DNA from: Chloroflexota bacterium
GTDB taxonomy: Bacteria; Chloroflexota; Dormibacteria; CF-121
DNA: 36,646 nt
Assembly: GCA_005881425.1 (NCBI GenBank)
Contig: VBIC01000049.1
Coordinates: 1-36,646, forward strand
Reading direction: 5' to 3'
The notes under the pieces were generated by a model. It was not told the origin of the DNA, made no database searches, and saw nothing but the letters and a program-made list of their open reading frames with translations. Below, in pieces: positions 6,740 to 14,279 of the stretch. Numbering within the stretch: position 1 is the stretch's first letter; the number at the start of each line of letters is the position of its first letter. The position numbers and the translations under genes are program-made.

Positions 6740-8107
6740 ATGAGCATCGTCGACCGGCCGCCGCAAGCGCTGCGCCAAGAGGGCGACTCCTTCCTCAAGG
6801 TCGAGGTCCACGGGATCGAGAGCATCCCCTCATCGGAGCGTAAGGGTAAGCCTCGCGACGTCTCGCTCCTCTGGGTGGCGGCCTTCGCCAACTTCGTCTC
6901 CCTGATCACCGGCGGCTTGCTGATCACCTTCGGGCTGGGAGTCGCGGAGGCTGTCGTCGCGGTCGCCGTCGGCTCGGTGCTGGCTGCCACCCTGCACGGG
7001 CTGCTCAGCTGCGCCGGTCCGCGCTTCGGCACCACCCAGGTGGTGGCGGCGCGCCGCACCTTCGGCGTGCGCGGCGGATACCTCGGCGCCTTCTTCACGC
7101 TCTTCCTGGCCATCGGCTGGTTCGCCGTGGACTGCGTGATCGCGGCCCAGGCTCTGGTCCAGCTGGCGCGGATCGCGGGCTGGCCTCAGGGGACGGCGCT
7201 CCAGGCCTCGGCTCTGGCGCTGGTGGTGGCGGCTTCGGTTCTGGTCGCGGTCTACGGGCATCAGACGATCCAGGTCTTCGAGCAGTACGGCGCCCTGGTC
7301 TTCACCGCCTTCTGCGTCCTGCTCCTGGTCGCACTCTTTCCCCGCATCCAGTGGTCGCTGCCGCCCACCGTCTCCGGCCCCGACCATCTGGCCGCCTGGT
7401 TGCTCGGGACCACCGTGATCTTCGCCCTGGTCGCATCCTGGTTCAGCTTCGCCTCCGACTACTCTCGCTACCTGCCGCCCCACGTGTCGGTTGGAGCGGT
7501 CGCGGGCTGGATCGGGGCCGGGACGGCAGGATCGATGTTCCTCTTTGGGGTGCTGGGAGTCCTGCTGGCGAGCATCCAGCCGTCCAACGGCGGAAACCTG
7601 CTCGCCCTGATCTCGACCCAGGCCTCGGGCCTGATCGTCGTGCCCTTCCTGCTCTTCGTCGCCGCCGGGGAGATCTGGGCGAATTACCTCGATGTCTACA
7701 CCGCCGGGCTCTCCGGCCTCGCTCTCAACCTGCGGCTCCGGCGCTGGACCGCCGCGCTGCTCTGCGGCGTCGTCGGAGGCATCCTCGCCTTCTTTGCCAT
7801 GTTCATCTCCAACTTCAAGGACCAGTACACCAACTTCCTGCTCATCACCTACCTATGGGTCCCTTCCTGGGCTGCCGTGCTCCTGGTCGACATGTTCGTC
7901 TTCCGGCATGCCGAGAAGGGTATGAGCCTGATCAACCGGCCGGCGATCGCGGCCTGGCTGATCGGCGTCGCTGGCGCCGTCCCGTTCGTGAACTCGACCC
8001 TATGGCAGAGTCCGCTGGCGGTGCACCTCCTCCACAACACCGATGTTTCCGGCTACGTGGGGGCGCTGCTCGGCGGCGTGGCCTACCTGGTGCTGGGACG
8101 GCGGTGA
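6740..8107 (+). CDS. cytX: NCS1-family permease, probable HMP transporter CytX
   Basis: This 455-residue nucleobase-cation-symport-1 permease has about twelve membrane helices. Family features include [19 protein letters not shown] and [19 protein letters not shown] in the first third, and [13 protein letters not shown], where the SDYSRY-type motif is typical of cytosine/purine permeases. Control by a TPP riboswitch and the overlap with thiD point to hydroxymethylpyrimidine uptake for thiamine synthesis rather than cytosine uptake; this is inference from context. The ATG at 6740 follows GGAGGG by four bases. An in-frame ATG at 6722 lies inside the riboswitch and is rejected. Its TGA overlaps the thiD GTG (GTGA at 8104-8107). 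Confidence 0.9.
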   Translation: MSIVDRPPQALRQEGDSFLKVEVHGIESIPSSERKGKPRDVSLLWVAAFANFVSLITGGLLITFGLGVAEAVVAVAVGSVLAATLHGLLSCAGPRFGTTQVVAARRTFGVRGGYLGAFFTLFLAIGWFAVDCVIAAQALVQLARIAGWPQGTALQASALALVVAASVLVAVYGHQTIQVFEQYGALVFTAFCVLLLVALFPRIQWSLPPTVSGPDHLAAWLLGTTVIFALVASWFSFASDYSRYLPPHVSVGAVAGWIGAGTAGSMFLFGVLGVLLASIQPSNGGNLLALISTQASGLIVVPFLLFVAAGEIWANYLDVYTAGLSGLALNLRLRRWTAALLCGVVGGILAFFAMFISNFKDQYTNFLLITYLWVPSWAAVLLVDMFVFRHAEKGMSLINRPAIAAWLIGVAGAVPFVNSTLWQSPLAVHLLHNTDVSGYVGALLGGVAYLVLGRR

Positions 8108-8922
8108 CCTCTCCAGTCGCCCTCACCATCGCCGGCTCGGACTCCAGTGCCGGGGCCGGCATCCAGGCCGACCTCAAGACCTTCGCCGCCTTCGGCGTCT
8201 ACGGGTTGACGGCCCTCACCGCCGTTACCGCCCAGAACACCACCGGCGTGCGCGCGGTTCAGGAGATCTCGACCGAGTTGATCGCGGCTCAGGTCGAGGC
8301 AGTGGCCGACGACTTCCAGATCGGCGCGGTCAAGACCGGAATGCTCGCCGGTGTGGCGATCATCGAGGCGGTGGTCGAAGTGGTCCTCCGGCGGGGCCTG
8401 CGGCCGCTGGTGGTCGACCCGGTCATGGTGGCCAAGAGCGGGGCGCGGCTGCTGCGGGAGGATGCCGTCGAGGCTCTGCGGCAGCGACTGCTGCCTCTGG
8501 CCGACGTGGTCACCCCCAACCTCCCCGAGGCGCAGGCTCTGACCGGGCGCCGCCTGGACTCGATCGCCGACCGCATCGCCGCCGGTCGCGCCATCCTGGA
8601 CCTGGGGGCGCGGGCGGTGGTGGTCAAGGGCGGCCACGGCGAGGAGGACCCGGTGGTCGACCTGCTGATCGACCGCGATGGCGTGCGCGAGTTCCGTGCG
8701 CCGCGGCGGCTCACCCGGCACACACATGGCACCGGGTGCACCTTCTCGGCCGCGATCGCCGCCGGCCTGGCCTGGGGGCGTCCCCTGGCGGAGGCGGCCG
8801 GCGACGCCCGCGCCTACCTGGACCGGGCCTTGCGTGAGGCGCCCGAGCTCGGTCACGGGCATGGACCTCTGAATCACTTCCCGGCCGCAGACCGGCGGGA
8901 GCGCCTGCGTGCCGGCGGCTGA
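8104..8922 (+). CDS. thiD: Hydroxymethylpyrimidine/phosphomethylpyrimidine kinase
   Basis: ThiD phosphorylates hydroxymethylpyrimidine (HMP) to HMP-P and HMP-PP for coupling to the thiazole moiety in thiamine synthesis. The 272-residue ribokinase-fold protein begins [20 protein letters not shown], the signature of this family. It has the substrate-binding VKTGML, the strand [13 protein letters not shown], and the C-terminal anion-hole motif [16 protein letters not shown]. The GTG at 8104 overlaps the stop of cytX (GTGA), so both are controlled by the TPP riboswitch. No C-terminal ThiE domain is fused. The last 14 bases overlap the next gene. Confidence 0.95.
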   Translation: MTSPVALTIAGSDSSAGAGIQADLKTFAAFGVYGLTALTAVTAQNTTGVRAVQEISTELIAAQVEAVADDFQIGAVKTGMLAGVAIIEAVVEVVLRRGLRPLVVDPVMVAKSGARLLREDAVEALRQRLLPLADVVTPNLPEAQALTGRRLDSIADRIAAGRAILDLGARAVVVKGGHGEEDPVVDLLIDRDGVREFRAPRRLTRHTHGTGCTFSAAIAAGLAWGRPLAEAAGDARAYLDRALREAPELGHGHGPLNHFPAADRRERLRAGG

Positions 8923-9538
8923 GGGCGATCGCGATTATCTAGTCGGCCTCCATCCGCGGCTGGCGCCCGTCTTCGAGGACATGCTCGCCCAGGGGCGGGC
9001 CGAAGGCATCCCGATCGTGGACCCGTTGAGCGGGCGCCTGCTCCAGACACTGGTCGCCGCGCTCAAGCCGCGGCTGGTGGTGGAGGTCGGCACGGCGATC
9101 GGGTTCTCGACGCTGTGGATGGCGACCGTGCTGCCGGAGGGTGGCCGGATCCAGACCATCGACCCGGACCGTAAGCGCACCGAAAGGGCTCGGACATTCT
9201 GGCGGCGGGCAGGCGTCGAAGAGCGGATCGAGGTCATCAACGAGCCGGGGCTGACCGCCTTATCGCGACTCGAGGTGGGCATCGATTTCGCCTTCGTCGA
9301 CGCCCTCAAGACGGAGTACGCCGGCTACCTGGAACTGCTCCTGCCGCGGATGCGGCCCGGCGGGGTCATCGCCGCCGACAACCTGCTCTGGAGCGGTCGC
9401 GTGGCGGCCGGCCTCGAGGACGAGAACACCGCCGCCCTGCGCGCCTTCAACCAGCGCTTTGTGACCGACCCGCGGCTCCACGCCACCATCGTCCCCGTGG
9501 GCGACGGCATCGGGATCGGGGTGATGCGAAATCCCTGA
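8909..9538 (+). CDS. SAM-dependent O-methyltransferase (family 3)
   Basis: The 209-residue protein belongs to the catechol/caffeoyl-CoA O-methyltransferase group. Motif I (VVEVGTAIGFSTLWMA) binds S-adenosylmethionine. DFAFVDALKTEY supplies the acidic metal/SAM-side residues, and GGVIAADNLLWSGRV is the typical metal-binding D-N region. The C-terminal strand ATIVPVGDGIGIGV also fits the family. The substrate is unknown. The GTG at 8909 lies within the last codons of thiD (14-bp overlap), so it belongs to the riboswitch operon, although no thiamine role for such an enzyme is known to me. It is the last gene before the low-GC stretch. Confidence 0.88.
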   Translation: MPAAEGDRDYLVGLHPRLAPVFEDMLAQGRAEGIPIVDPLSGRLLQTLVAALKPRLVVEVGTAIGFSTLWMATVLPEGGRIQTIDPDRKRTERARTFWRRAGVEERIEVINEPGLTALSRLEVGIDFAFVDALKTEYAGYLELLLPRMRPGGVIAADNLLWSGRVAAGLEDENTAALRAFNQRFVTDPRLHATIVPVGDGIGIGVMRNP

Positions 9539-9642
9539 GCGCAAACTCGAGCGTGTCGTTTTGAGCACCTTGGCTCCGCTGGATGTCTGCCGCCATTCGA
9601 CTCCAGTTACCCGATTCCACGCTTGCCGAGGCACGCCAATCG

Positions 9643-10158
9643 CTAAAAGCTGACATAGCCCGCCGCCCTATAGTTGACCGTAAACCAGAACGTGTGTTGC
9701 GTGGTCAAGGTCGTATTAAGGTCATCGGCCTGCTTCCCACAAGGGCCGTTGCTGTTCCAGTACGGCCACTCATTCGGCGTCGTGTAGGTGACGTTGTAGA
9801 AATTGACAAAGCTTCGACTAAAGTCGCCCTGATAGGCGCCGCACACCCAGATGTGGAGAGTGCCTGACAACGTCGAGTCTGATGGCGAGGGATCATAGAA
9901 TGTAGCGGTTTCGGTATAGCTGTACCAGCAATACGGCTGGTCTCCACTTGCGTTGGCGGTGAGCTTAAGGACGACCTCATTCGTGTCACCGTCCTGGTTG
10001 CCGTCGATCTCGGTTTGGTTATTCAGGTCAACTTCGCTCTGCACGGTAGCTCCATAACACGGCGTTGGCGTCGCGGGGCGTTCCGCCGAAGCCGACGCGC
10101 CTACCCCCGACAGGGCCGCCGCCAAGCAGCAAAGCAGAGCCGAAAACAGGCGCTTCAT
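9643..10158 (-). CDS. Secreted protein of unknown function with four cysteines
   Basis: I do not recognise this family. The 171-residue product has a classical Sec signal peptide (MKRLFSALLCCLAAALSGV, probable cleavage after ASASA). The mature part is Asn/Thr/Tyr-rich and acidic and looks all-beta. It has four cysteines in the contexts TPCYG, PYCWY, WVCGA and GPCGK, consistent with two disulfides, and it ends GYVSF. AGGAGGGG lies three bases before the ATG, the strongest ribosome site in the region. A near-consensus promoter lies about 90 bp upstream. GC content and codon use are clearly lower than in the neighbours, suggesting recent acquisition. Confidence 0.75.
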   Translation of the reverse strand: MKRLFSALLCCLAAALSGVGASASAERPATPTPCYGATVQSEVDLNNQTEIDGNQDGDTNEVVLKLTANASGDQPYCWYSYTETATFYDPSPSDSTLSGTLHIWVCGAYQGDFSRSFVNFYNVTYTTPNEWPYWNSNGPCGKQADDLNTTLTTQHTFWFTVNYRAAGYVSF

Positions 10159-10243
10159 TTTCCCCTCCTCTCATCGCGAGCAGGCTTGCGGGTTGAGCTT
10201 CTTGCGTTCCCCAAAATGGGGCCATGCCGCGATCCCAAGCCTA

Positions 10244-10272
10244 CGTATAGCGGTAGGCGTCGGGGTTGTCAA
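10244..10272 (-). promoter_or_regulatory. Near-consensus promoter of the secreted-protein gene
   Basis: On the minus strand TTGACA (10267-10272) and TATACG (10244-10249) are separated by 17 bases. The leader is about 80 nt and includes a small CCCC/GGGG hairpin near 10210-10222. Confidence 0.75.
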
Positions 10273-10309
10273 GTACTGCTTCATCGAAACGCAAAGTGAT
10301 CGCCGCTAC

Positions 10310-10558
10310 CTAATCTTGCAGGTCCGAGACCGGGGCACTGGCAGCTTGATCGCGTGCCAGTACATCTCTGCATAGGTTTACACATTGCGTGCAAATGAAC
10401 ACGCCCGGGCCCGCCACCAACTGCCGGTTCGTGGAACGCGTCCGGCCGCAAAATGAACAGCGCGGCGCCGTCTCGATCTGAGGAATCGGGTTACGCGTTA
10501 ACTCCGCCTTCAGTCGCACCACCTCGGCCCTGAGCTTATCGAGCTCGGTATCATTCAC
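10310..10558 (-). CDS. Free-standing ClpX-type C4 zinc-finger protein
   Basis: The 82-residue protein has an N-terminal short coiled coil (DTELDKLRAEVVRLKAEL) followed by the zinc-binding domain found at the N-terminus of ClpX. That domain contains RCSFCGRTRSTNRQLVAGPG and VFICTQCVNLCRDVL, with C34, C37, C56 and C59 as ligands. There is no AAA+ ATPase part and no room for one. In ClpX this domain dimerises and binds adaptors and substrates, so a stand-alone copy may act as an adaptor, decoy or regulator of ClpXP; that is inference. The start is GTG at 10558, with TAATCT nine bases upstream. It lies in the lower-GC stretch, same strand as the secreted-protein gene. Confidence 0.85.
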   Translation of the reverse strand: MNDTELDKLRAEVVRLKAELTRNPIPQIETAPRCSFCGRTRSTNRQLVAGPGVFICTQCVNLCRDVLARDQAASAPVSDLQD

Positions 10559-10567
10559 GCTGATGAA

Positions 10568-10573
10568 AGATTA
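10568..10573 (-). promoter_or_regulatory. Putative -10 box of the zinc-finger gene
   Basis: TAATCT on the minus strand ends nine bases before the GTG at 10558, predicting a leaderless mRNA. Confidence 0.4.
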
Positions 10574-10829
10574 CCACTCGACAGGGCTGTCTACCGCGCT
10601 GGTCGGCGAACGTCCAGACGGCCTGGGGATGACTGCTCCTTCGAGCGGCCGACGCGGGGTTCTTTGCGGGCCGATCGATTGCGGAGCTTGATTCGTACGG
10701 CCAGAGGTTTGGACCACTGCTGAAGCAAGGGCCATGGCTTAAAGCCTGCCGCGCCGCCGCGACGAGGAACTGAATCCCGAGGTCTGGCAGTTCGGCCAAC
10801 CCCAAACCGGGCCTCGTCAGAACTCCACC
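10574..10829. other. Intergenic stretch with no recognisable gene
   Basis: Open frames on the minus strand here are short, lack ribosome sites and do not resemble proteins. I see no RNA gene or clear repeat. It is the edge between the low-GC stretch and the E1 genes. Confidence 0.4.
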
Positions 10830-10835
10830 TAGAAT
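10830..10835 (+). promoter_or_regulatory. Putative -10 box of the first E1 operon
   Basis: TAGAAT ends nine bases before the GTG at 10845, another apparently leaderless start. Confidence 0.5.
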
Positions 10836-10844
10836 AGGTCGGGA

Positions 10845-11843
10845 GTGACCACGACGGCGGACGCGCTGGCCCTGGGGCTGTCACGTGACCAGGCGCTGGC
10901 CGCCTATACCACCGTCTGTCGGGCGCGCGCGCTCGACGACCGTCGTTTCCTGCTCAACCGGGCGGGCGCGATCGCTTTCATCATCTCGCCCCGCGGGCAC
11001 GAGGTGGCCCAGGCGGCAGCGATCGCCGCGCTCCAACCCGGCCGCGACCGCTTCTGCCTCTACTACCGCGACTTCGCCGCAGCCCTCGCCTGCGGGTTCA
11101 CCTCGGCCGAGCTCATGCTCTCCGCCTTCGCCCGGGCGGACGATCCTTCGAGCGGCGGCCGCCAGACGCCGGGCAACTTCGGGAGCAGGCGGCGCGGGGT
11201 GATCATCGGCTCGAGCACGGTCGGTCCCCAGATCCCCAAAGCCGCCGGCATCGGACTGGGCTTGAAATGGAAGGGGGAGGGCGCGCTCTGCTACGTGAGC
11301 TTCGGGGAGGGCGCGACCAGCCAGGGTGATTTCCACGAGGGCCTCAACTTCGCCGCGATCCATAGCTGCCCGGTGGTCTTCTTCTGCGAGAACAACCACT
11401 GGGCGATCTCGGTTCCCCAGCCGCTCCAGGTGGCCGGAGCCGGCGTCGCCGCGCGAGCGGCGGCCTACGGCATCCCTGGGGTGGTCGTGGCGGGTGACGA
11501 CTTCTTCGCCGTCTATCGGGCGGTGGCGGAGGCGGCACGACGCGCCCGGGCCGGCGATGGGCCGAGCCTGATCGAGGCCCAGGTCCTGCGCCTCCAGTCC
11601 CATTCGACCGATGACGACCAGCGCTCCTACCGCGATCCCGGGGAGCTGGCCGCCGAGGCCGAGCACGATCCGATCCCGGTCTTCCAGCACCAGCTGGAGG
11701 AGCTGGGCTGGCTCAGCGAGGCCGAGGACCGGCGGATCCGCGCCGCGCTCGAGGAGGAGATAGATTCCGCGACCGCCCTGGCCGAGGCTGCCCCCGATCC
11801 CGACCCCAGCACCCTGTCGCGCCACGTCTACGCGGATGGCTGA
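10845..11843 (+). CDS. 2-oxoacid dehydrogenase E1 component, alpha subunit (copy 1)
   Basis: This is the thiamine-diphosphate-binding alpha subunit of a branched-chain-type 2-oxoacid dehydrogenase, which decarboxylates a 2-oxoacid and hands the acyl group to a lipoyl E2. The 332-residue protein has the TPP/Mg motif GEGATSQGDFHEGLNFA (154-170) closing with ENN (182-184). It also has the phosphorylation-loop-like segment LQSHSTDDDQRSYRD. Compared with copy 2 (20792-21811), the substrate-side residues differ considerably, so it may prefer another 2-oxoacid. The GTG start has TAGAAT nine bases upstream. The gene overlaps the beta subunit by eight bases. No E2 or E3 gene is adjacent. Confidence 0.88.
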   Translation: MTTTADALALGLSRDQALAAYTTVCRARALDDRRFLLNRAGAIAFIISPRGHEVAQAAAIAALQPGRDRFCLYYRDFAAALACGFTSAELMLSAFARADDPSSGGRQTPGNFGSRRRGVIIGSSTVGPQIPKAAGIGLGLKWKGEGALCYVSFGEGATSQGDFHEGLNFAAIHSCPVVFFCENNHWAISVPQPLQVAGAGVAARAAAYGIPGVVVAGDDFFAVYRAVAEAARRARAGDGPSLIEAQVLRLQSHSTDDDQRSYRDPGELAAEAEHDPIPVFQHQLEELGWLSEAEDRRIRAALEEEIDSATALAEAAPDPDPSTLSRHVYADG

Positions 11844-12822
11844 GCGCACCCTGGTCCAGGCCGTTCGCGACGCCCTGGCCGAGGAGATGGAACGTGACCC
11901 CCGCGTGTGCGTCCTGGGCGAGGACGTCGGTCTCAAGGGCGGTGTCTTCAAGGCCACGGAGGGGCTGCAGGCGCGCTTCGGTCCAGAACGGGTGATGGAC
12001 ACGCCGCTCGCCGAGTCGAGCATCGTGGCCGTCGCCCAGGGCCTGGCGCTCGAGGGCTACCGCCCGGTCGCCGAGATCCAGTTCGCCGACTACTCCTTCC
12101 CGGCCTTCAACCAGATCGTCAACGAGGTGGCCCGCATCCGCTACCGGTCGAATGGCGACTTCGGCTGCCCCCTGGTGATCCGGGCTCCGACCGGGGGTGG
12201 CGTTCGCGGCGGCCTCTACCATTCGCAGTCGGTGGAAGCCTTTTACTGCCACGTCCCGGGTCTGAAGGTCGTGCTTCCATCCACCCCGGCGGACGCCAAG
12301 GGCCTGCTCAAGAGCGCCGTCCGCGATCCAGACCCGGTCATCTTCCTCGAGCCCAAGAAGCTCTACCGAGCCGGCCGGGAAGAGGTGGCCGAGGGTGACG
12401 GCGCCCTGCGCCGGCTGGGGGAAGCGGCGCTGGTACGGGCCGGCCGCGACGTCACCGCCATCACCTACGGCTACCTCCGGGTGGTGACGCTCCAGGCGGC
12501 CGCCCGCCTCCAGGAGGAGGGGATCGAGGTGGAGGTGGTCGACCTGCGCACGCTGCGGCCCTGGGACGTCGAGACCTGCCTTGGCTCGGTGCGGCGGACC
12601 GGCCGGGTGGCGGTGGTCTACGAGGCCAATCGCACCGGAGGCTTCGGGGCCGAGGTTGCCGCTGAGCTCGCCGAACGCTGCTTCGAGAGCCTCGATGCCC
12701 CGGTCACCCGCCTCGCCGGCCCGGACGTGCCGGCGATGCCCTTCAGCCCGGCGCTGGAACAGGCCTTCCTGCCGGACGCCGACCGGATCGCCGCCGGGCT
12801 CCGGCGCCTGGCGAGGTTCTAA
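11836..12822 (+). CDS. 2-oxoacid dehydrogenase E1 component, beta subunit (copy 1)
   Basis: The 328-residue beta subunit pairs with the preceding alpha subunit to form the E1 heterotetramer. Recognisable parts are CVLGEDVGLKGGVFKATEGL, DTPLAESSIVAVAQGLALEG and EIQFADYSFPAFNQIVNE in the pyrimidine-binding domain, then LKVVLPSTPADAKGLL. The C-terminal transketolase-like domain has EVVDLRTLRPWDVET. Its ATG overlaps the end of the alpha gene by eight bases. The pair must use an E2 from elsewhere, possibly the one encoded at 18617-19831. Confidence 0.9.
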   Translation: MAERTLVQAVRDALAEEMERDPRVCVLGEDVGLKGGVFKATEGLQARFGPERVMDTPLAESSIVAVAQGLALEGYRPVAEIQFADYSFPAFNQIVNEVARIRYRSNGDFGCPLVIRAPTGGGVRGGLYHSQSVEAFYCHVPGLKVVLPSTPADAKGLLKSAVRDPDPVIFLEPKKLYRAGREEVAEGDGALRRLGEAALVRAGRDVTAITYGYLRVVTLQAAARLQEEGIEVEVVDLRTLRPWDVETCLGSVRRTGRVAVVYEANRTGGFGAEVAAELAERCFESLDAPVTRLAGPDVPAMPFSPALEQAFLPDADRIAAGLRRLARF

Positions 12823-12837
12823 ACTTGGACCCCTGGC

Positions 12838-12942
12838 TAGGCGAAAACGCCTAACCGCGAAAATTTAGTAGTGGCAAATAGGCGTCGCACCTTTTATACT
12901 GGCCCGTGGGGTTCCTTGTTCCAAGCCCCCCGGAACCAGGAC
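12838..12942. repeat. Hairpins between the E1 pair and trpD
   Basis: TAGGCG (12838-12843), CGCCTA (12848-12853) and a second TAGGCG (12879-12884) can form two mutually exclusive stems; the first has an AAAA loop and could terminate the E1 transcript. A TATACT box (12895-12900) is followed by an inverted repeat with outer arms GTGGGG (from about 12905) and CCCCAC (to about 12942). The function is unknown. Confidence 0.4.
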
Positions 12943-12993
12943 CCCACTTCCCAATCTTCCGGGCGCGGGCCGTGGCGAGGTAAATTCGCCCGC

Positions 12994-12999
12994 TAGGAT
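12994..12999 (+). promoter_or_regulatory. Putative -10 box of trpD
   Basis: TAGGAT ends seven bases before the GTG at 13007, so transcription would begin at the start codon. Confidence 0.45.
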
Positions 13000-13006
13000 A
13001 AGCCCG

Positions 13007-14022
13007 GTGCTGACCATCAGTGGGGCGATCGAGCAGCTCCTCGCCGGGCGGGCGCTGACCCGGACCGAGGCTCGCGACGTGATGGACCTGATCATGGCCG
13101 GCGAGGCGACCCCCGTGCAGACCGCCGGGCTGCTGATCGCGCTCCGCGCGGCCGGCGAGACGGTGGAGGAGATGGCCGGGTTCGTCGACTCCATGCGGGC
13201 CCATGCGACCCCGCTCGAAGTCCCCGACGGCGCGATCGACACCTGCGGCACGGGTGGCGACCGGGCAGGCACCTTCAACATCTCCACCGCCGCCGGGCTG
13301 GTGCCGGCATCCCGGTGGCCAAGCACGGCAACCGGGCTGCGTCGAGCAGGTGCGGCAGCGCCGACGTCCTGGAAGCGCTGGGCGTCGACATCACCCTGGC
13401 GCCGGCCGGTGTGGCGGCCTGTATCCGGGAGGCGTCGATCGGCTTCTGCTTCGCCCCCACCTTCCACCCGGCGATGCGCCACGCCGGCCCGGCCCGGCGC
13501 GAGCTGGGCGTGCGCACCGTCTTCAACGTGCTGGGCCCGCTGGCCAACCCGGGGCGGGTGCGACGGCAGGCGCTGGGGGTGGGCGCCCCCGGCCTGGCCC
13601 CGCTGATGGTCGGCGTGCTTCGGGACCTCGGCCACGAGCGGGCGCTGGTCTTCTACGGCGAGGACGGGATCGACGAGCTGACGACCACCGGCCCCTCGCG
13701 CGTGTACGAGCTGGCCGGCGGCCAGGTACGGGAATACGAGCTGGATCCCCAGCGCCTGGGCCTGCCCCGGGCGGATCCCGCCGACCTGCTGGGCGGGACG
13801 CCGGCCGAGAACGCCGAGCTGCTCAGGCGGGTGCTGGACGGCGAGCCGGGCCGGCGGCGGGAGGTGGTCCTCCTGAACGCGGCGGCGGCCATCCTGGCGG
13901 CCGGCCGGGCTCCGGACTGGGGACCAGCCCTGGTCCTGGCCGCCGAGTCGGTCGACTCGGGACGCGCGGCGGATGCCCTGCGCCGCCTGGTCGCCACCTC
14001 GAAGGCGGGGAGGCCGGAGTAG
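13007..14022 (+). pseudogene. trpD: Anthranilate phosphoribosyltransferase, frame broken near 13304
   Basis: TrpD joins anthranilate to phosphoribosyl pyrophosphate in tryptophan synthesis. The 5' frame (from GTG 13007) encodes IEQLLAGRALTRTEARDVMD and the PRPP motif DTCGTGGDRAGTFNISTAAG. The 3' frame carries GIPVAKHGNRAASSRCGSAD, the anthranilate region APTFHPAMRHAGPARRELG and FNVLGPLANPGR, and runs to 14022. The frames change just after GLV: relatives have about four more residues (VAGA) before GIPVAKHG, so roughly 10 nt are missing at 13304. Otherwise both halves are intact and together would give about 340 residues, the normal length. Either the gene is newly inactivated or the assembly lost 10 bases. 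No other trp genes are nearby. Confidence 0.88.
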
Positions 14023-14023
14023 G

Positions 14024-14212
14024 CTACCCGCCGGCGGCGAAGCCGACCAGGCCGCCTGCCAGGAGCAGCAGGAAGACCAGGCCGCCGACGGCCCAGGCCG
14101 CCCAGTAGCGGACCTGGAGCAGCCTCCGGCTCCGCCTCAGCCGGCGCAGGCGCAGGGTCGTGCCGGGGTCTCCAGCTCCTACCACTGACCGGGTATCGTC
14201 GGATGCCCCCAA
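14024..14212 (-). CDS. Small single-helix membrane protein
   Basis: I do not recognise this protein. The product of up to 62 residues has a basic N-terminal half (LRLRRLRRSRRLLQVRYW) followed by one hydrophobic C-terminal helix (AAWAVGGLVFLLLLAGG), as expected for a tail-anchored or single-pass protein with its N-terminus in the cytosol. It is convergent with trpD (two bases apart) and divergent from the leuB-like gene. The start is unclear: TTG 14212 or GTG 14185, neither with a good ribosome site. Chance coding in a high-GC gap cannot be excluded. Confidence 0.4.
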   Translation of the reverse strand: MGASDDTRSVVGAGDPGTTLRLRRLRRSRRLLQVRYWAAWAVGGLVFLLLLAGGLVGFAAGG

Positions 14213-14264
14213 AATCTTTCCCCGTGGGGGAAGTCGGCGGGGCGATCCGATCCGGCCGGCTCGA

Positions 14265-14270
14265 TATCAT
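14265..14270 (+). promoter_or_regulatory. Putative -10 box of the leuB-like operon
   Basis: TATCAT ends nine bases before the ATG at 14280, consistent with a leaderless transcript. Confidence 0.4.
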
Positions 14271-14279
14271 CAGACCGAT

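Noticed and set aside
9583-9867. A 94-codon plus-strand frame opposite the secreted-protein gene
   Set aside because: The minus-strand gene has a signal peptide, a strong ribosome site and a near-consensus promoter; the plus frame has none of these.
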